Numbered from the stretch's first letter, positions 46,155-55,414 are shown. The stretch is DNA of 64,000 bases from an uncultured Clostridia bacterium (GCA_944384195.1 CALWSK010000013.1:60309-124308); one strand, 5' to 3'. Numbers and translations are program-made. The notes: generated by a model not told the origin, from the letters alone.

Positions 46155-48419
46155 CTATTTTAATTTCCAAATATCTTCGTTATATTCTTTTATTGTTCTA
46201 TCTGAAGAAAAGAAACCAGCCTTAGCAATATTAATTAACATAGATTTTGTCCATCTATCTCTATCTAAATAATCATTAAAAGCCTTATCTTTTGTTTTTA
46301 TATAATCTTCTATATCTAATAAAGTCATAAACCAATCTTTATTTAATATTTCATTATAAAGTCTTTCTAAATTTTCTTTATTTCCTAAAGAAATTACTCT
46401 CTCATCTATAATAAAATCTACTATTTCTTTAATTAGTGGACTATTTTCATAAAATTTTCTAGATACATAATCTCCTTTAGCATAGTGTTCTATAACTTGT
46501 TCAGATTTTTCGCCAAATAAATAAATATTTTCTTCACCTACAAGCTCTGCTATTTCAACATTTGCTCCATCTAAAGTTCCAAGTGTAATAGCTCCATTTA
46601 ACATAAATTTCATATTTCCAGTACCACTAGCTTCTTTACTAGCAAGAGAAATTTGTTCTGATATATCACAAGCCGGTATTAATTTTTCTGCTTTAGATAC
46701 ATTATAATTTTCTATAAATACAATTTTCATATATTTAGATACTTCTTTATCTTTTTCTACAAGCTCTTGCATACATAATAAGAAATGGATAATATCTTTA
46801 GCTATTATATAAGCCGGAGCTGCTTTAGCACCAAAAATAAATGTAATAGGGTTTTTAGGTAAATTACCTTTTTTAATTTCTAAATATTTATATACTATAT
46901 ATAAAGCATTCATTTGTTGTCTTTTATATTCGTGAAGTCTTTTTATCTGTATATCAAAAATAGAATTTTCGTCTATTTCTATATTTTGTGTAGCTTTTAT
47001 ATAATCTTTTAATTGTTTTTTCTTGATAGATTTTATTTCATCTAGTTTATATAAAACTTCTTTATCTTCTATAAATTTTAATAAATTCTCTAATTTGATA
47101 GAATCTTTTTTATATTCATCTCCAATTAAGGAAATTATATAGTCAGATAATTCATTATTACAATGTAAAAGCCATCTTCTAAAAGTTATACCATTTGTTT
47201 TATTATTAAATTTTTCAGGATAAATTTTATAAAAATTATTAAGCTCAGAATTTTTTAATATTTCTGTATGTAACTGTGCAACTCCATTTACACTATATCC
47301 AAAATGTATATCTATATGTGCCATATGAACTCTTTCTTCATCATCTATAATATATACAGATTTATCCTCAAATTTTTCACGCACTATCATATCTAAAGCT
47401 TCTATAATAGGCATAAGATGAGGAACTACTTTATATAAATATTTAGATGGCCATTTTTCCAAAGCTTCTGCTAATATTGTATGGTTTGTATATGCGCAAG
47501 TCTTAGAAACTATTTCTGTAGCCTCTTTCATTCTAATACCTTCTTGCATCAATAAATATATAAGCTCTGGTATAATCATTGTTGGATGGGTATCATTTAT
47601 TTGAATTGTTACATTTTTATATAATTCTTCTAATTTATGCCCTTTTCTTTTCTCCTCTTTTAATATATATTGAGCTCCACTGCTTACCATAAAATATTGT
47701 TGAAATATCCTAAGTAAATGTCCTGCTTCATCGCTATCATCTGGATATAAAAATAATGTTAAATTTTCTTCTATATTTTCTTTATCAAAATTTATTCCAT
47801 CTAAAACAATACTTTCATCTACTGTTTCTAAATCAAATAAATGTAATTTATTTATTCCTTCTTCATATCCTATAACATCTATATCATACATTCTAGATTT
47901 AACTTTTTTATCTCCAAAATGTATATTAAAAGTAGTTTCTGTTTTTTGTAACCAACTTTCATCTTCTATCCATTCATTTTTATATTCTTTTTGTAAATTA
48001 TTTTCGAATTTTTGTTTAAATAATCCAAAATGATAATTAAGCCCTATACCATCTCCGCTAAGCCCAAGACTAGCTATAGAATCTAAAAAGCAAGATGCAA
48101 GACGTCCAAGTCCTCCATTTCCTAATGATGGTTCTGGTTCTATTTCTTCTATATCTGAGAGCTTTTTTCCGTTTTCTTTTAATATTTTTTTTATTTCTTC
48201 ATATAACCCAAGATTTATAAGATTATTTGATAACAATTTTCCTATCAAAAATTCTGCAGATACATAATAAACTTTCTTTTTATTTTCAATAATATTTTTT
48301 TTACTAGTTTCATTTTTTACTAATTCTAAAATTGCATAATATAACTGTGAATTAGTACATTCTGAAATTTTTTTGTTGTATTTTGACCAAGTTATATTTT
48401 CTAATTTTGTTTTAATCAT
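46155..48419 (-). CDS. malP: Glycogen/maltodextrin phosphorylase
   Basis: 754-aa pyridoxal-phosphate enzyme releasing glucose-1-phosphate from maltodextrins or glycogen. Family blocks: [20 protein letters not shown] near 95, [40 protein letters not shown], and the cofactor site [21 protein letters not shown], with Lys in MKFMLNG as Schiff-base residue. The length is on the short side, as usual for Firmicute maltodextrin phosphorylases. It is the first gene of malP-malQ-pulA, with promoter and operator candidate immediately upstream; GAGGTGC precedes the ATG. Confidence 0.95.
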   Translation of the reverse strand: MIKTKLENITWSKYNKKISECTNSQLYYAILELVKNETSKKNIIENKKKVYYVSAEFLIGKLLSNNLINLGLYEEIKKILKENGKKLSDIEEIEPEPSLGNGGLGRLASCFLDSIASLGLSGDGIGLNYHFGLFKQKFENNLQKEYKNEWIEDESWLQKTETTFNIHFGDKKVKSRMYDIDVIGYEEGINKLHLFDLETVDESIVLDGINFDKENIEENLTLFLYPDDSDEAGHLLRIFQQYFMVSSGAQYILKEEKRKGHKLEELYKNVTIQINDTHPTMIIPELIYLLMQEGIRMKEATEIVSKTCAYTNHTILAEALEKWPSKYLYKVVPHLMPIIEALDMIVREKFEDKSVYIIDDEERVHMAHIDIHFGYSVNGVAQLHTEILKNSELNNFYKIYPEKFNNKTNGITFRRWLLHCNNELSDYIISLIGDEYKKDSIKLENLLKFIEDKEVLYKLDEIKSIKKKQLKDYIKATQNIEIDENSIFDIQIKRLHEYKRQQMNALYIVYKYLEIKKGNLPKNPITFIFGAKAAPAYIIAKDIIHFLLCMQELVEKDKEVSKYMKIVFIENYNVSKAEKLIPACDISEQISLASKEASGTGNMKFMLNGAITLGTLDGANVEIAELVGEENIYLFGEKSEQVIEHYAKGDYVSRKFYENSPLIKEIVDFIIDERVISLGNKENLERLYNEILNKDWFMTLLDIEDYIKTKDKAFNDYLDRDRWTKSMLINIAKAGFFSSDRTIKEYNEDIWKLK

Positions 48420-48434
48420 AAAAGCACCTCTTTT

Positions 48435-48449
48435 TTTCGTAAAGTTTCG
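48435..48449. promoter_or_regulatory. TTTCG-N5-TTTCG operator candidate upstream of malP
   Basis: TTTCG TAAAG TTTCG on the plus strand, eight bases downstream of the malP -10 box and 15 bases before the start codon. CG pairs are rare in this DNA, which makes the match notable. Confidence 0.65.
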
Positions 48450-48457
48450 TTTATTGA

Positions 48458-48486
48458 ATTATACTATCTTTAATATATTTTGTCTA
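48458..48486 (-). promoter_or_regulatory. Sigma-A promoter of malP-malQ-pulA
   Basis: On the minus strand TAGACA (48481-48486), a 17-base spacer and TATAAT (48458-48463). The start site would fall near 48451, just before the operator candidate. Confidence 0.75.
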
Positions 48487-48603
48487 TATATTTTTTATTA
48501 TTATATAATTTTTATATAATTTTTACTATTTTTAATTTGCATATATTTTTAATTTTTATATATTTTATATATAATACAAAATTGTTAAAAATTGATATTA
48601 TAG

Positions 48604-48632
48604 TTGACTAAAATAATAAAAAATTTTATAAT
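48604..48632 (+). promoter_or_regulatory. Sigma-A promoter of the LacI-type regulator
   Basis: TTGACT (48604-48609), a 17-base spacer, TATAAT (48627-48632). It leaves a leader of about 90 bases that includes the third operator candidate. The remainder of the 312-base region 48420-48731 is AT-rich with no other feature that I can support. Confidence 0.7.
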
Positions 48633-48690
48633 ATATAAATAACCAAATTATTATTAATTTCTCATTATCAATATTAATCATATATTAAAT

Positions 48691-48705
48691 TTTCGGTAAA
48701 TTTCG
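48691..48705. promoter_or_regulatory. TTTCG-N5-TTTCG operator candidate upstream of the regulator gene
   Basis: TTTCG GTAAA TTTCG on the plus strand, 26 bases before the start codon of the LacI-type gene. It suggests autoregulation. It is farther from the mapped promoter than the other two sites. Confidence 0.55.
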
Positions 48706-48731
48706 AATTATTATATTAAGGGGGTGAAAAT

Positions 48732-49730
48732 ATGGCTGTAAAAATTAAAGATATAGCTCAAAGGCTAAATATATCTGTAGGGACTGTATCTAAAGGATTA
48801 AATGGTGCTTCAGATATAAGTTATGAAATATCCCAACAAATTTTGGATACTGCTATAGAAATGGGATATAAACCTAAAAAAATGTTAAAAGATGATAATA
48901 AAAAACTTTGTATATTTATTACTAATATGGATTATAAATCTAAAAATGATTTTGGATATGATATTGTTTTAGGATTTAAAACACACGCTATAAGAGAAAA
49001 TTGGAAAGTATATATAGAAGAAGTTAATCACAGTTTCCAAAAACAAAATAATTATGACAAATATATGTTATATAAAGGATATAGAGGTGCTTTTTTTGTG
49101 GGATTTGCTTTAGATGATATTTGGTTACAAAATCTATCTAAAACTTCTACTCCAACAGTCCTTTTAGATAACTATATACCTAAAAATTTTAATGTAAGTT
49201 ATGTAGGAACAGATAATTTTGAAGCTTTTGATATTTTGGTAGATTATTTAGTATCTATAGGACATAAAAAAATAGGGTTTTTTAGTGCTAATTTAGATTC
49301 TGTAGTAGCAAAAGAAAGATATGAAGCATTTTTAAAAGCTATGAAAAATAATGATTTAGAAATTGATAATAATCTTATAAGTTTTGGACATTATTCTATA
49401 GATTCAGCTAAATATCATATTCCTAAAATAATAGAGCATAAACCAACTGCTATATTATGTGGTAGTGATTTAATGGCTTATGGTGCTATAAAGGTTTGTC
49501 AAGATATAGGACTTAATGTACCAGAAGATATTAGTATACTTGGATTTGATGATATAGATTTATGTAAAAAATCTAATCCAACTATAACAACTATAAAACA
49601 AAATCGTTTAGAAATCGGCAAGTGTGCTTATATATCATTAGAAGGTATTATGCGTAATGTTTGTATTAATAAAACAACACTAAGACCAAAATTAGTAAAA
49701 AGAAAATCTGTAAATAAAATAATTAGATAA
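48732..49730 (+). CDS. LacI-family transcriptional regulator of the maltodextrin genes
   Basis: 332-aa regulator. The N-terminal helix-turn-helix reads VKIKDIAQRLNISVGTVSKG (residues 3-22), followed by a hinge helix and a periplasmic-binding-like sensor domain with GYRGAFFVGFALDD, SYVGTDNFEAFDILVDYL and ILGFDDIDLCKKSNPTITTI. Unlike classic LacI members the recognition helix has SKGLNG in place of SRALNG. Its place divergent from malP and the shared operator candidates point to control by maltose or maltodextrin. ATG follows GGGGGTG. Confidence 0.92.
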   Translation: MAVKIKDIAQRLNISVGTVSKGLNGASDISYEISQQILDTAIEMGYKPKKMLKDDNKKLCIFITNMDYKSKNDFGYDIVLGFKTHAIRENWKVYIEEVNHSFQKQNNYDKYMLYKGYRGAFFVGFALDDIWLQNLSKTSTPTVLLDNYIPKNFNVSYVGTDNFEAFDILVDYLVSIGHKKIGFFSANLDSVVAKERYEAFLKAMKNNDLEIDNNLISFGHYSIDSAKYHIPKIIEHKPTAILCGSDLMAYGAIKVCQDIGLNVPEDISILGFDDIDLCKKSNPTITTIKQNRLEIGKCAYISLEGIMRNVCINKTTLRPKLVKRKSVNKIIR

Positions 49731-49742
49731 GCTATTAATATA

Positions 49743-49774
49743 AAAAAGGCGTAGATTAAAAAATCTACCGCCTT
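49743..49774 (-). terminator. Terminator after the 129-aa membrane protein gene
   Basis: AAGGC-GTAGATT and AATCTAC-CGCCTT pair with one bulged base; on the minus strand TTTTTTATATT follows. It may also slow plus-strand transcripts from the regulator gene. Confidence 0.65.
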
Positions 49775-49784
49775 AAAAATCAAA

Positions 49785-50174
49785 TTATTTAATTACTTTT
49801 TTTCTAACATATAAATTATTTTCAAAACAAGAATTACTAATTGTCATAACTCCAGCTTGTAAAAATAATAAAGCAGAAATATCATTTGTGTAGAAAATAC
49901 TTACACCAAAACATAAAACTCCAAAGTATATAAAAATATATTTTAATGGTTTATACCCTTCAAAACAAGGTTGTTTAAACTTTTCTATTATTAAAAATGG
50001 TGTAGTTATAAAAAGAACTATATAAGAAATTATTAAAAATAAATTGTTATTTATAAATGACATACTTCCTATAATATTTAATATTAAAGCCGTCAAAACA
50101 GAATATTTTATATACTTATTTTTAATAAAATTTAAGAATATAGTTATAATACATAAAGAATTTATTATAATCAT
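49785..50174 (-). CDS. Integral membrane protein of unknown function
   Basis: 129-aa protein with four predicted helices (about 1-17, 23-40, 44-62, 78-110) and no recognised motif. I cannot assign a family. The ATG follows AGAGGTGATTTT, and a promoter is visible upstream, so it is a single-gene unit between the maltodextrin regulator and the cobalamin operon. Confidence 0.65.
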   Translation of the reverse strand: MIIINSLCIITIFLNFIKNKYIKYSVLTALILNIIGSMSFINNNLFLIISYIVLFITTPFLIIEKFKQPCFEGYKPLKYIFIYFGVLCFGVSIFYTNDISALLFLQAGVMTISNSCFENNLYVRKKVIK

Positions 50175-50194
50175 AAAATCACCTCTTTATTATT

Positions 50195-50223
50195 ATAATA
50201 TAACTATTTTAATAATAAATCAA
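50195..50223 (-). promoter_or_regulatory. Sigma-A promoter of the 129-aa membrane protein gene
   Basis: On the minus strand TTGATT (50218-50223), a 17-base spacer and TATTAT (50195-50200). The -35 overlaps the end of the cobalamin operon. Confidence 0.55.
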
Positions 50224-50230
50224 TGTTAAT

Positions 50231-51109
50231 TTATATATTTTTCATACAACTGTAAATTGCATCTATATCTATATTTTTAGAAAATTCTTCCGCTAATATA
50301 TCAAATTGTTGATTTAAGTATTTTATATAATTCTCTTCTGTCTTTTCTACATCCAAATTTTGAATAAGACTTTCTTTAGTTTTCATTTCTTTTCCATCTG
50401 TAAGGTCATCTTCATCTTCTAAATTTATATCAAAATGAGGTAATATACCTAAAACTTTTTTATTACAAATTTTTTCTATAAGATGCTTTCCATCTTCAAA
50501 ATAAGATATTTCACCTTTAAATTTATTTACTATAATACCTTTTATAAGCTCTTGTTGATTTTTTTCTAATAAGTTTATAGTTCCATATAAAGAAGCAAAT
50601 ATACCACCTCTAGATATATCAGATGCTAATATAACTGGAGAAGATACTTTTGTAGCAAAGCCCATATTTACTATATCATTTTGCATTAAATTTAACTCAA
50701 CAGGACTTCCCGCTCCTTCTATTATCACTATATCATTTTCATCACATAAACTATAAAATGAATCTAAAACTTTAGAAAATATTTCATCTTTAGCATCATT
50801 ATAAGAAAATCTGTCCATATTTTCCAAAAATTCACCATTTAAATATACTTTGGTTTTACCATTGTTAGGTACAAGTAAAATAGGGTTCATTCTAAAATCT
50901 GGTTCCTTATTACAAGCATAAGCTTGTATAGCTTGAGAACGAGCCATTTTATCTCCATTTAAAAAGGTATGAGAATTAGAAGACATATTTTGTGCTTTAA
51001 AAGGCGAAACTTTGTACCCCTTATTTGTAAATATTCTGCAAAGAGAAGTTGTAATAGTAGATTTACCAACCCCAGAACAAGTTCCTTGAATCATTATTAT
51101 TTTAGTCAT
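50231..51109 (-). CDS. Cobyric acid synthase-like protein lacking the glutamine amidotransferase domain
   Basis: 292 aa against about 490-510 for CobQ. The N-terminal ATP-binding domain is complete: P-loop GTCSGVGKST (about 9-18), FKAQNMSSNSH, DKMARSQAIQAYAC, IIEGAGSPVELNL and SDISRGGIFASLYGT. It runs to LPHFDINLEDEDDL near 229. The GATase domain that should follow is absent, yet the last 40 residues (QQFDILAEEFSKNIDIDAIY) resemble the final helix of CobQ. This looks like an internal deletion, not a truncated end. CobQ amidates four side chains of adenosyl-cobyrinate a,c-diamide using glutamine; this form would need free ammonia or a separate amidotransferase. Last gene of the cobalamin operon. 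Confidence 0.8.
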   Translation of the reverse strand: MTKIIMIQGTCSGVGKSTITTSLCRIFTNKGYKVSPFKAQNMSSNSHTFLNGDKMARSQAIQAYACNKEPDFRMNPILLVPNNGKTKVYLNGEFLENMDRFSYNDAKDEIFSKVLDSFYSLCDENDIVIIEGAGSPVELNLMQNDIVNMGFATKVSSPVILASDISRGGIFASLYGTINLLEKNQQELIKGIIVNKFKGEISYFEDGKHLIEKICNKKVLGILPHFDINLEDEDDLTDGKEMKTKESLIQNLDVEKTEENYIKYLNQQFDILAEEFSKNIDIDAIYSCMKNI

Positions 51110-51118
51110 ATATTCACC

Positions 51119-52051
51119 TTAATTAAAAATTTCCGGATATAAAGCTTTAGCCATACTTTCAAAAGCTGCTATAGATCTTTCATTTGCTCTAGCACTTGTA
51201 TTTTTTTCTATTAGATAAACTCTATTATTTTTTACAGCATTTATTTCTGAAAATCCATCTCTATTTTTTATATCTTCTATAGGATTTTCTAAAAAGTCTG
51301 CATTTGTTAAAATGACATCCGGATTTTTAGCAACAACTTGTTCTAAAGATACTGGTATCCAACCTTTTTCTTCACCAAATATATTAGTAGCACCTAATTT
51401 ATTTAGCATATCATTAAGGAAAGTATCTTGTCCAAAAGTATAAGCTTTTGGCATAGGAGAAGTTTCAAAATATACTTTAAGAGGTTCTTTATCTTTTGGT
51501 AATTTAGCTATTATATCATTTATAGCTTTATCATAGTTATCTACTATTTCTTTTGCTTTATCTTTTGTTTTAGTAACTTCGCCTATAAATAATATATCTT
51601 CTTTAATACCTTCTATACTTGTTGAAGTTGGAATAACTGTTACAAATGTTCCTAAATCTTTCATAGGTTTAAATGGATCTGTTCCGTTAGATTTACTCAT
51701 ACCAGTACCAAAAATAATATCTGGTTTTAAAGCTACTATATTTTCGGCATCTGGGTTCATAATATCAAATATAGGTAAATTTTTATCAACACCCTCTACT
51801 TCTAAAGAATATTTATCTACTGCAACAAGATTTCCACCAAGCCCTAAGTCTACAAGAGTTTCTGTTATACTAGGAGCTAAAGAAATAATCTTTTCTGTTT
51901 TATCTGGTAATGTTATTGTGTTTCCCTCTCTGTCTATTACTTGAGTATTTTCTGTTTGTGTAGTTGCCGTTTTTTCTTTAGATGAGCAACCAACAAGAGT
52001 TATAGCAAAAATAAACATTACCATAACTAATAAGTTTTTTAATTTTTTCAT
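51119..52051 (-). CDS. Cobalamin/corrinoid-binding ABC lipoprotein (BtuF-like)
   Basis: 310-aa lipoprotein with lipobox LVGC (Cys22). The binding fold starts VIDREGNTITLPDKTEKIISLAPSITE, the typical BtuF-like opening, and GGNLVAVDKYS and ADAENIVALKPDII-type blocks follow. The family also includes iron-chelate binders, but the location within cobT-cobU-cobS under a cobalamin riboswitch supports a corrinoid ligand. The start overlaps the cobC stop by four bases. The partner permease and ATPase are not in the window. Confidence 0.88.
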   Translation of the reverse strand: MKKLKNLLVMVMFIFAITLVGCSSKEKTATTQTENTQVIDREGNTITLPDKTEKIISLAPSITETLVDLGLGGNLVAVDKYSLEVEGVDKNLPIFDIMNPDAENIVALKPDIIFGTGMSKSNGTDPFKPMKDLGTFVTVIPTSTSIEGIKEDILFIGEVTKTKDKAKEIVDNYDKAINDIIAKLPKDKEPLKVYFETSPMPKAYTFGQDTFLNDMLNKLGATNIFGEEKGWIPVSLEQVVAKNPDVILTNADFLENPIEDIKNRDGFSEINAVKNNRVYLIEKNTSARANERSIAAFESMAKALYPEIFN

Positions 52052-52647
52052 AATTTTCCTCCAATTTTTTCATATGTAATTTTTTTATCTTTAAAAATTA
52101 TAGAATATCCTTCACCATTTTTAATTCCCCAAGAATAAAAGTTTTTATCTTTTTCTAAAGGAAATAATTCTTGCATTATAGTAGCTATAACGCCATTATG
52201 ACAAACAATAACTATATTTTTAAATTCATTATTATATATATTTTCAAAAGAATTTAAAACTCTTTTTTTAAAATCTTTCTTACTTTCTCCATTAGGTATT
52301 TTATTTTCTTCTACATTTTCTATCCAAGTTAAATAAGACTCATTATTTTTAAGTTGTTCATAAGATTTTAGCTCAAAATCTCCAAAATTTATTTCCTTAA
52401 AATCACTATTCTCTATATATGGTTTATCAAATAATATTTTCATAGTTTGATTAGTTCTTTTCATACCACTTGTTATGTATAAATCAAAATCTGTATATAT
52501 ATTTTCATCTTTTATTTTATATAAAGATGCTATTCCTTTTTCACTAAGTTCTATATCAGAAAAACCACAATATAACCTTTGTTCATTTGCAATAGTTTCA
52601 CCGTGTCTTATAATAGTTATTCTTTTATTATTGTTGCTATCCCACAA
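52048..52647 (-). CDS. cobC: Histidine phosphatase, likely alpha-ribazole-5'-phosphate phosphatase
   Basis: 199-aa phosphoglycerate-mutase-like phosphatase. The catalytic RHG motif is in TIIRHGETIANEQRLYCG (His15), the proton donor Glu in DFKEINFGDFE, and the second His in VIVCHNGVIA. In this operon it would remove the phosphate from alpha-ribazole-5'-phosphate or from adenosylcobalamin phosphate in the final steps. The start is TTG at 52647, 11 bases after AAGGTGG, inside the 3' end of the upstream gene. Confidence 0.87.
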   Translation of the reverse strand: MWDSNNNKRITIIRHGETIANEQRLYCGFSDIELSEKGIASLYKIKDENIYTDFDLYITSGMKRTNQTMKILFDKPYIENSDFKEINFGDFELKSYEQLKNNESYLTWIENVEENKIPNGESKKDFKKRVLNSFENIYNNEFKNIVIVCHNGVIATIMQELFPLEKDKNFYSWGIKNGEGYSIIFKDKKITYEKIGGKL

Positions 52648-52994
52648 AATAATCTAACCACCTTGTCACTATTTTTAGAAAATTTAGTCATTATTGCTCC
52701 GTTATAATCTCTAAGTAATCTATCTTTATATTCTATAGGTACTATTCCACAAGACATATCTTCAAAAGCTATAATTTTATCATTAAATTTTTCAAAATTA
52801 TTTTCTATATATAAAACAGGGTTTAAATCTTTATCTATTTGAGCTTTTATAAATTTTTCTAAACCATATATAACTTCTTTAGAAAAATCTATATTATCAT
52901 CATAACAAAAAAATATTTCTTCATCATTTTTCTTAAGCTCATTTTTTATATAGTCTAACTTACCTTGATAAGCTCCTCCTATTATTAATATCAT
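52617..52994 (-). CDS. Short CobU-like protein with altered P-loop
   Basis: 125 aa, compared with about 180 for CobU. It opens MILIIGGAYQGKLDYIKNEL, where the CobU P-loop GGxxSGKS has become GGAYQGKL, so the Ser/Thr that ligates magnesium is lost. The C-terminal half keeps the CobU pattern IAFEDMSCGIVPIEYKDRLLRDYNGAI and DKVVRLFCGI. A full CobU lies two genes upstream. It may be a regulatory or specialised guanylyltransferase/kinase-like paralog; activity is doubtful on sequence grounds. 12 bases downstream of cobS and overlapping cobC by 31 bases. Confidence 0.75.
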   Translation of the reverse strand: MILIIGGAYQGKLDYIKNELKKNDEEIFFCYDDNIDFSKEVIYGLEKFIKAQIDKDLNPVLYIENNFEKFNDKIIAFEDMSCGIVPIEYKDRLLRDYNGAIMTKFSKNSDKVVRLFCGIATIIKE

Positions 52995-53006
52995 AATATC
53001 CCCTCC

Positions 53007-53738
53007 TTACAAACTAAGATATAAAATACCTATAAAAGAAGTTAAAGTTATTATAAATCCACATAAATCTCCAGAAATTCCTTGAAATATTCTTTTACAG
53101 TATATATATAATATAAAACTAATTAAAAGCATAATTATAAATAAATCTATACCTATATATAAATAAGATAGAATAGAAAAAAAGGATAAAAGTATTAATC
53201 CTATATAAAAATGTTTTTGTTTTAAATCTTTTTTAAAACTAGATATAAAACCACTATTTAAACTAGGATTTGTTTTCATTATATAAATACTTACAAATCC
53301 TCTAGAAAACATAGGTATAAATATTAAAGAATTTATATTTTTATTTTGTTTTAATATTTCATACATACATATATAATAAAAAATACTTATAATAACAAAA
53401 CCTATTACTGCAAAAGCCCCTACTCTAGAATCTTTCAATATTTCATATTTTTTCTCTAAACTAGCTCTAGAAAATATAGCATCACAAGTATCCATAAATC
53501 CATCTATATGAATAAAACCACTTAAAAATAAAGGTATAACACATATTATAGCAGTTTTTATAGTAAGTGAAAAATCAAAAATATTTATAATATTTACTAA
53601 AAAAACCCAAATTATACCTATAACTATTCCTACAATACTTAAATTAGCTATTATATATGGAAAGTTTTTATCATTCCATTTATTAGGCATAGGTATAGTT
53701 GTATACATAGAAAAAGCCATGATAATACCATCTAACAT
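53007..53738 (-). CDS. cobS: Adenosylcobinamide-GDP ribazoletransferase
   Basis: 243-aa integral membrane protein, the cobalamin synthase joining adenosylcobinamide-GDP with alpha-ribazole or its phosphate. It has about six helices and the metal-binding pattern GFIHIDGFMDTCDAIFSRA (residues about 75-93), plus KDSRVGAFAVIGF. The C-terminal GISGDLCGFI is also conserved. It overlaps cobU by seven bases, a sign of coupling. The active site faces the cytoplasmic membrane surface. Confidence 0.95.
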   Translation of the reverse strand: MLDGIIMAFSMYTTIPMPNKWNDKNFPYIIANLSIVGIVIGIIWVFLVNIINIFDFSLTIKTAIICVIPLFLSGFIHIDGFMDTCDAIFSRASLEKKYEILKDSRVGAFAVIGFVIISIFYYICMYEILKQNKNINSLIFIPMFSRGFVSIYIMKTNPSLNSGFISSFKKDLKQKHFYIGLILLSFFSILSYLYIGIDLFIIMLLISFILYIYCKRIFQGISGDLCGFIITLTSFIGILYLSL

Positions 53739-54298
53739 AATAAATCACCTATTTTTTCTTTACCTTTATGTATTTCTTTGTGTATTATTTTATTTCCATA
53801 ACATATTTCAAGAACAACATCTGCTTTTTCACAAATAGCTTTATCTATATAAGCCAACCCTTTTCTATAAGCTTTAGTTATTTCATCATACTCTATACTA
53901 TCAGAAAATATATAGTCAGATACAATAACTATATTTTTAAGTTTTTCTATTATAAGTAATAAATCTTTTGTAACTTTTTTATAAGCTTTGAAATTTATTT
54001 CATCTTCTAAAAACATTTCATTCATTAAAAGTGCTGTAGTACTATCTAATAAAAATGTAGAATTTATATTTGCAATATTTAATATTTTGTATATATCTTT
54101 ATTAATTTCCAGTGTTTCAAAATTTAGATTTTGTCTTTCTTTTCTGTGTTTTTCTATTCTAAGTATATCTTCTTTATCTACAGGTTTCATAGTAGCTATA
54201 TAATACATATTCTCATCTTTATTTTTTAGTTTTATACAAATATTCTCTGCTATGCTAGATTTTCCATTTTTACAACCACCAGATATATAAATAATCAT
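53732..54298 (-). CDS. cobU: Adenosylcobinamide kinase / adenosylcobinamide-phosphate guanylyltransferase
   Basis: 188-aa bifunctional enzyme that phosphorylates adenosylcobinamide and then adds GMP. The P-loop is GGCKNGKSS (residues 7-15), the RIEKHRKERQNLNFETLE segment holds the guanylylated His, and LLDSTTALLMNE follows. The usual VSNEVGxGIVP is changed to IVSDYIFSDSIEYDE, and the last part is short, so it is somewhat divergent. It lies nine bases downstream of cobT. Together with the shorter CobU-like gene it forms an unusual pair in this operon. Confidence 0.87.
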   Translation of the reverse strand: MIIYISGGCKNGKSSIAENICIKLKNKDENMYYIATMKPVDKEDILRIEKHRKERQNLNFETLEINKDIYKILNIANINSTFLLDSTTALLMNEMFLEDEINFKAYKKVTKDLLLIIEKLKNIVIVSDYIFSDSIEYDEITKAYRKGLAYIDKAICEKADVVLEICYGNKIIHKEIHKGKEKIGDLLC

Positions 54299-54307
54299 AA
54301 AGCCCTC

Positions 54308-55381
54308 CTAAATCTTAGGTATATTTTTTAAATAATCCTTAGATATATTAGCCTCTTCAAATGTAGCCATCTCATTAAAAATACTTATACTAGCATCTAT
54401 TATAGAAAACATAAGAGGACATCCACTTCCTTCACCAAGACGCATTTTAAGATTTAAATATGAAGGTAAATTAAGCTCGTCACACGCTAATTTATATCCC
54501 TTTTCCATAGACTGATGAGATAAAAATATATAATCTTTTATATTCTTATTTAATTTAATAGCACAAAGGCTAGCCACTATAGATATAAATCCATCCACAA
54601 CAATAGGCATTTTATAATAAGAGCAAGCTATATATACTCCTATCATACCAGCTATATCATATCCACCTACTTTTTGAACAATATCTAAAACATTAGATTT
54701 ATCAATATTTCTATTTTTTATACCATCTTTTATAACTTGAACTTTCTTTTTATACGCCTCTTCACTAAGTCCTGCTCCAAGTCCTACTACATTTTCTATA
54801 TCATCTTCATTAAGATTTAAAAGGCAAGCAAGAACAGCACTACTAGTCGTGGTGTTAGCTATTCCCATTTCTCCAAGTCCAAAGAGTTTATTTCCTTGTT
54901 TTATTGCTTTTTCAACAAGTTCTATACCAATATTTATAGCTTTAATAAGTTCATCTTTTGTCATAGCATCTTCTTTTAAAAAATTTCTAGTAGATTTTCT
55001 TATTTTCTTATTTATTATTCCATCATAATTTATATCAGCATTTATTCCTAAATCACATACCATAAGATTTATATTAAAATGTTTTGCTAAAACTCCAACA
55101 CCAGTTTTATTTTTAGATATATTTATGCTTTGTATAGCAGTAACCTCTTGTGGAGTAGAGGCTACACCTTCTTCAAATATTCCATTATCAGAGGCAAGAA
55201 CTATTATACATTTTTTTTCAATATTAATTTTTAAACTAGAATAAATACTACAAAGTCTAGCAGATATTTCTTCAAGTTCACCTAAACTTCCTATAGGTTT
55301 TGCTAAATTATCTAAATGCTCTTTAGCAAGCATATATATTTTTTTATTAGCTTTTTCTATATTGTTTAAATATTTTTCCAT
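54308..55381 (-). CDS. cobT: Nicotinate-nucleotide--dimethylbenzimidazole phosphoribosyltransferase
   Basis: 357-aa CobT, which makes alpha-ribazole-5'-phosphate from a lower-ligand base and nicotinate mononucleotide. Family blocks: LDNLAKPIGSLGELEEISARL, VLASDNGIFEEGVASTPQEVTAIQ, LFGLGEMGIANTTTSSAV, VGGYDIAGMIGVYI and RLGEGSGCPL with the catalytic Glu near residue 318. It is the first gene of the cobalamin operon; its ATG lies only about six bases after the leader terminator, with GGTG as a weak ribosome site. Confidence 0.95.
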   Translation of the reverse strand: MEKYLNNIEKANKKIYMLAKEHLDNLAKPIGSLGELEEISARLCSIYSSLKINIEKKCIIVLASDNGIFEEGVASTPQEVTAIQSINISKNKTGVGVLAKHFNINLMVCDLGINADINYDGIINKKIRKSTRNFLKEDAMTKDELIKAINIGIELVEKAIKQGNKLFGLGEMGIANTTTSSAVLACLLNLNEDDIENVVGLGAGLSEEAYKKKVQVIKDGIKNRNIDKSNVLDIVQKVGGYDIAGMIGVYIACSYYKMPIVVDGFISIVASLCAIKLNKNIKDYIFLSHQSMEKGYKLACDELNLPSYLNLKMRLGEGSGCPLMFSIIDASISIFNEMATFEEANISKDYLKNIPKI

Positions 55382-55386
55382 AAAAC

Positions 55387-55414
55387 ACCAAAAGCCCTAG
55401 GTTTACTAGGGCTA
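55387..55414 (-). terminator. Leader terminator controlled by the cobalamin riboswitch
   Basis: On the minus strand AGCCCTAG, a TAAAC loop and CTAGGGCT, then TTTTGGTGTTTT. It lies directly in front of cobT, so it must be overcome for the operon to be read. TAGTAAAC in its left arm and loop can instead pair with GTTTACTA at 55463-55470, a plausible antiterminator. Confidence 0.75.
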
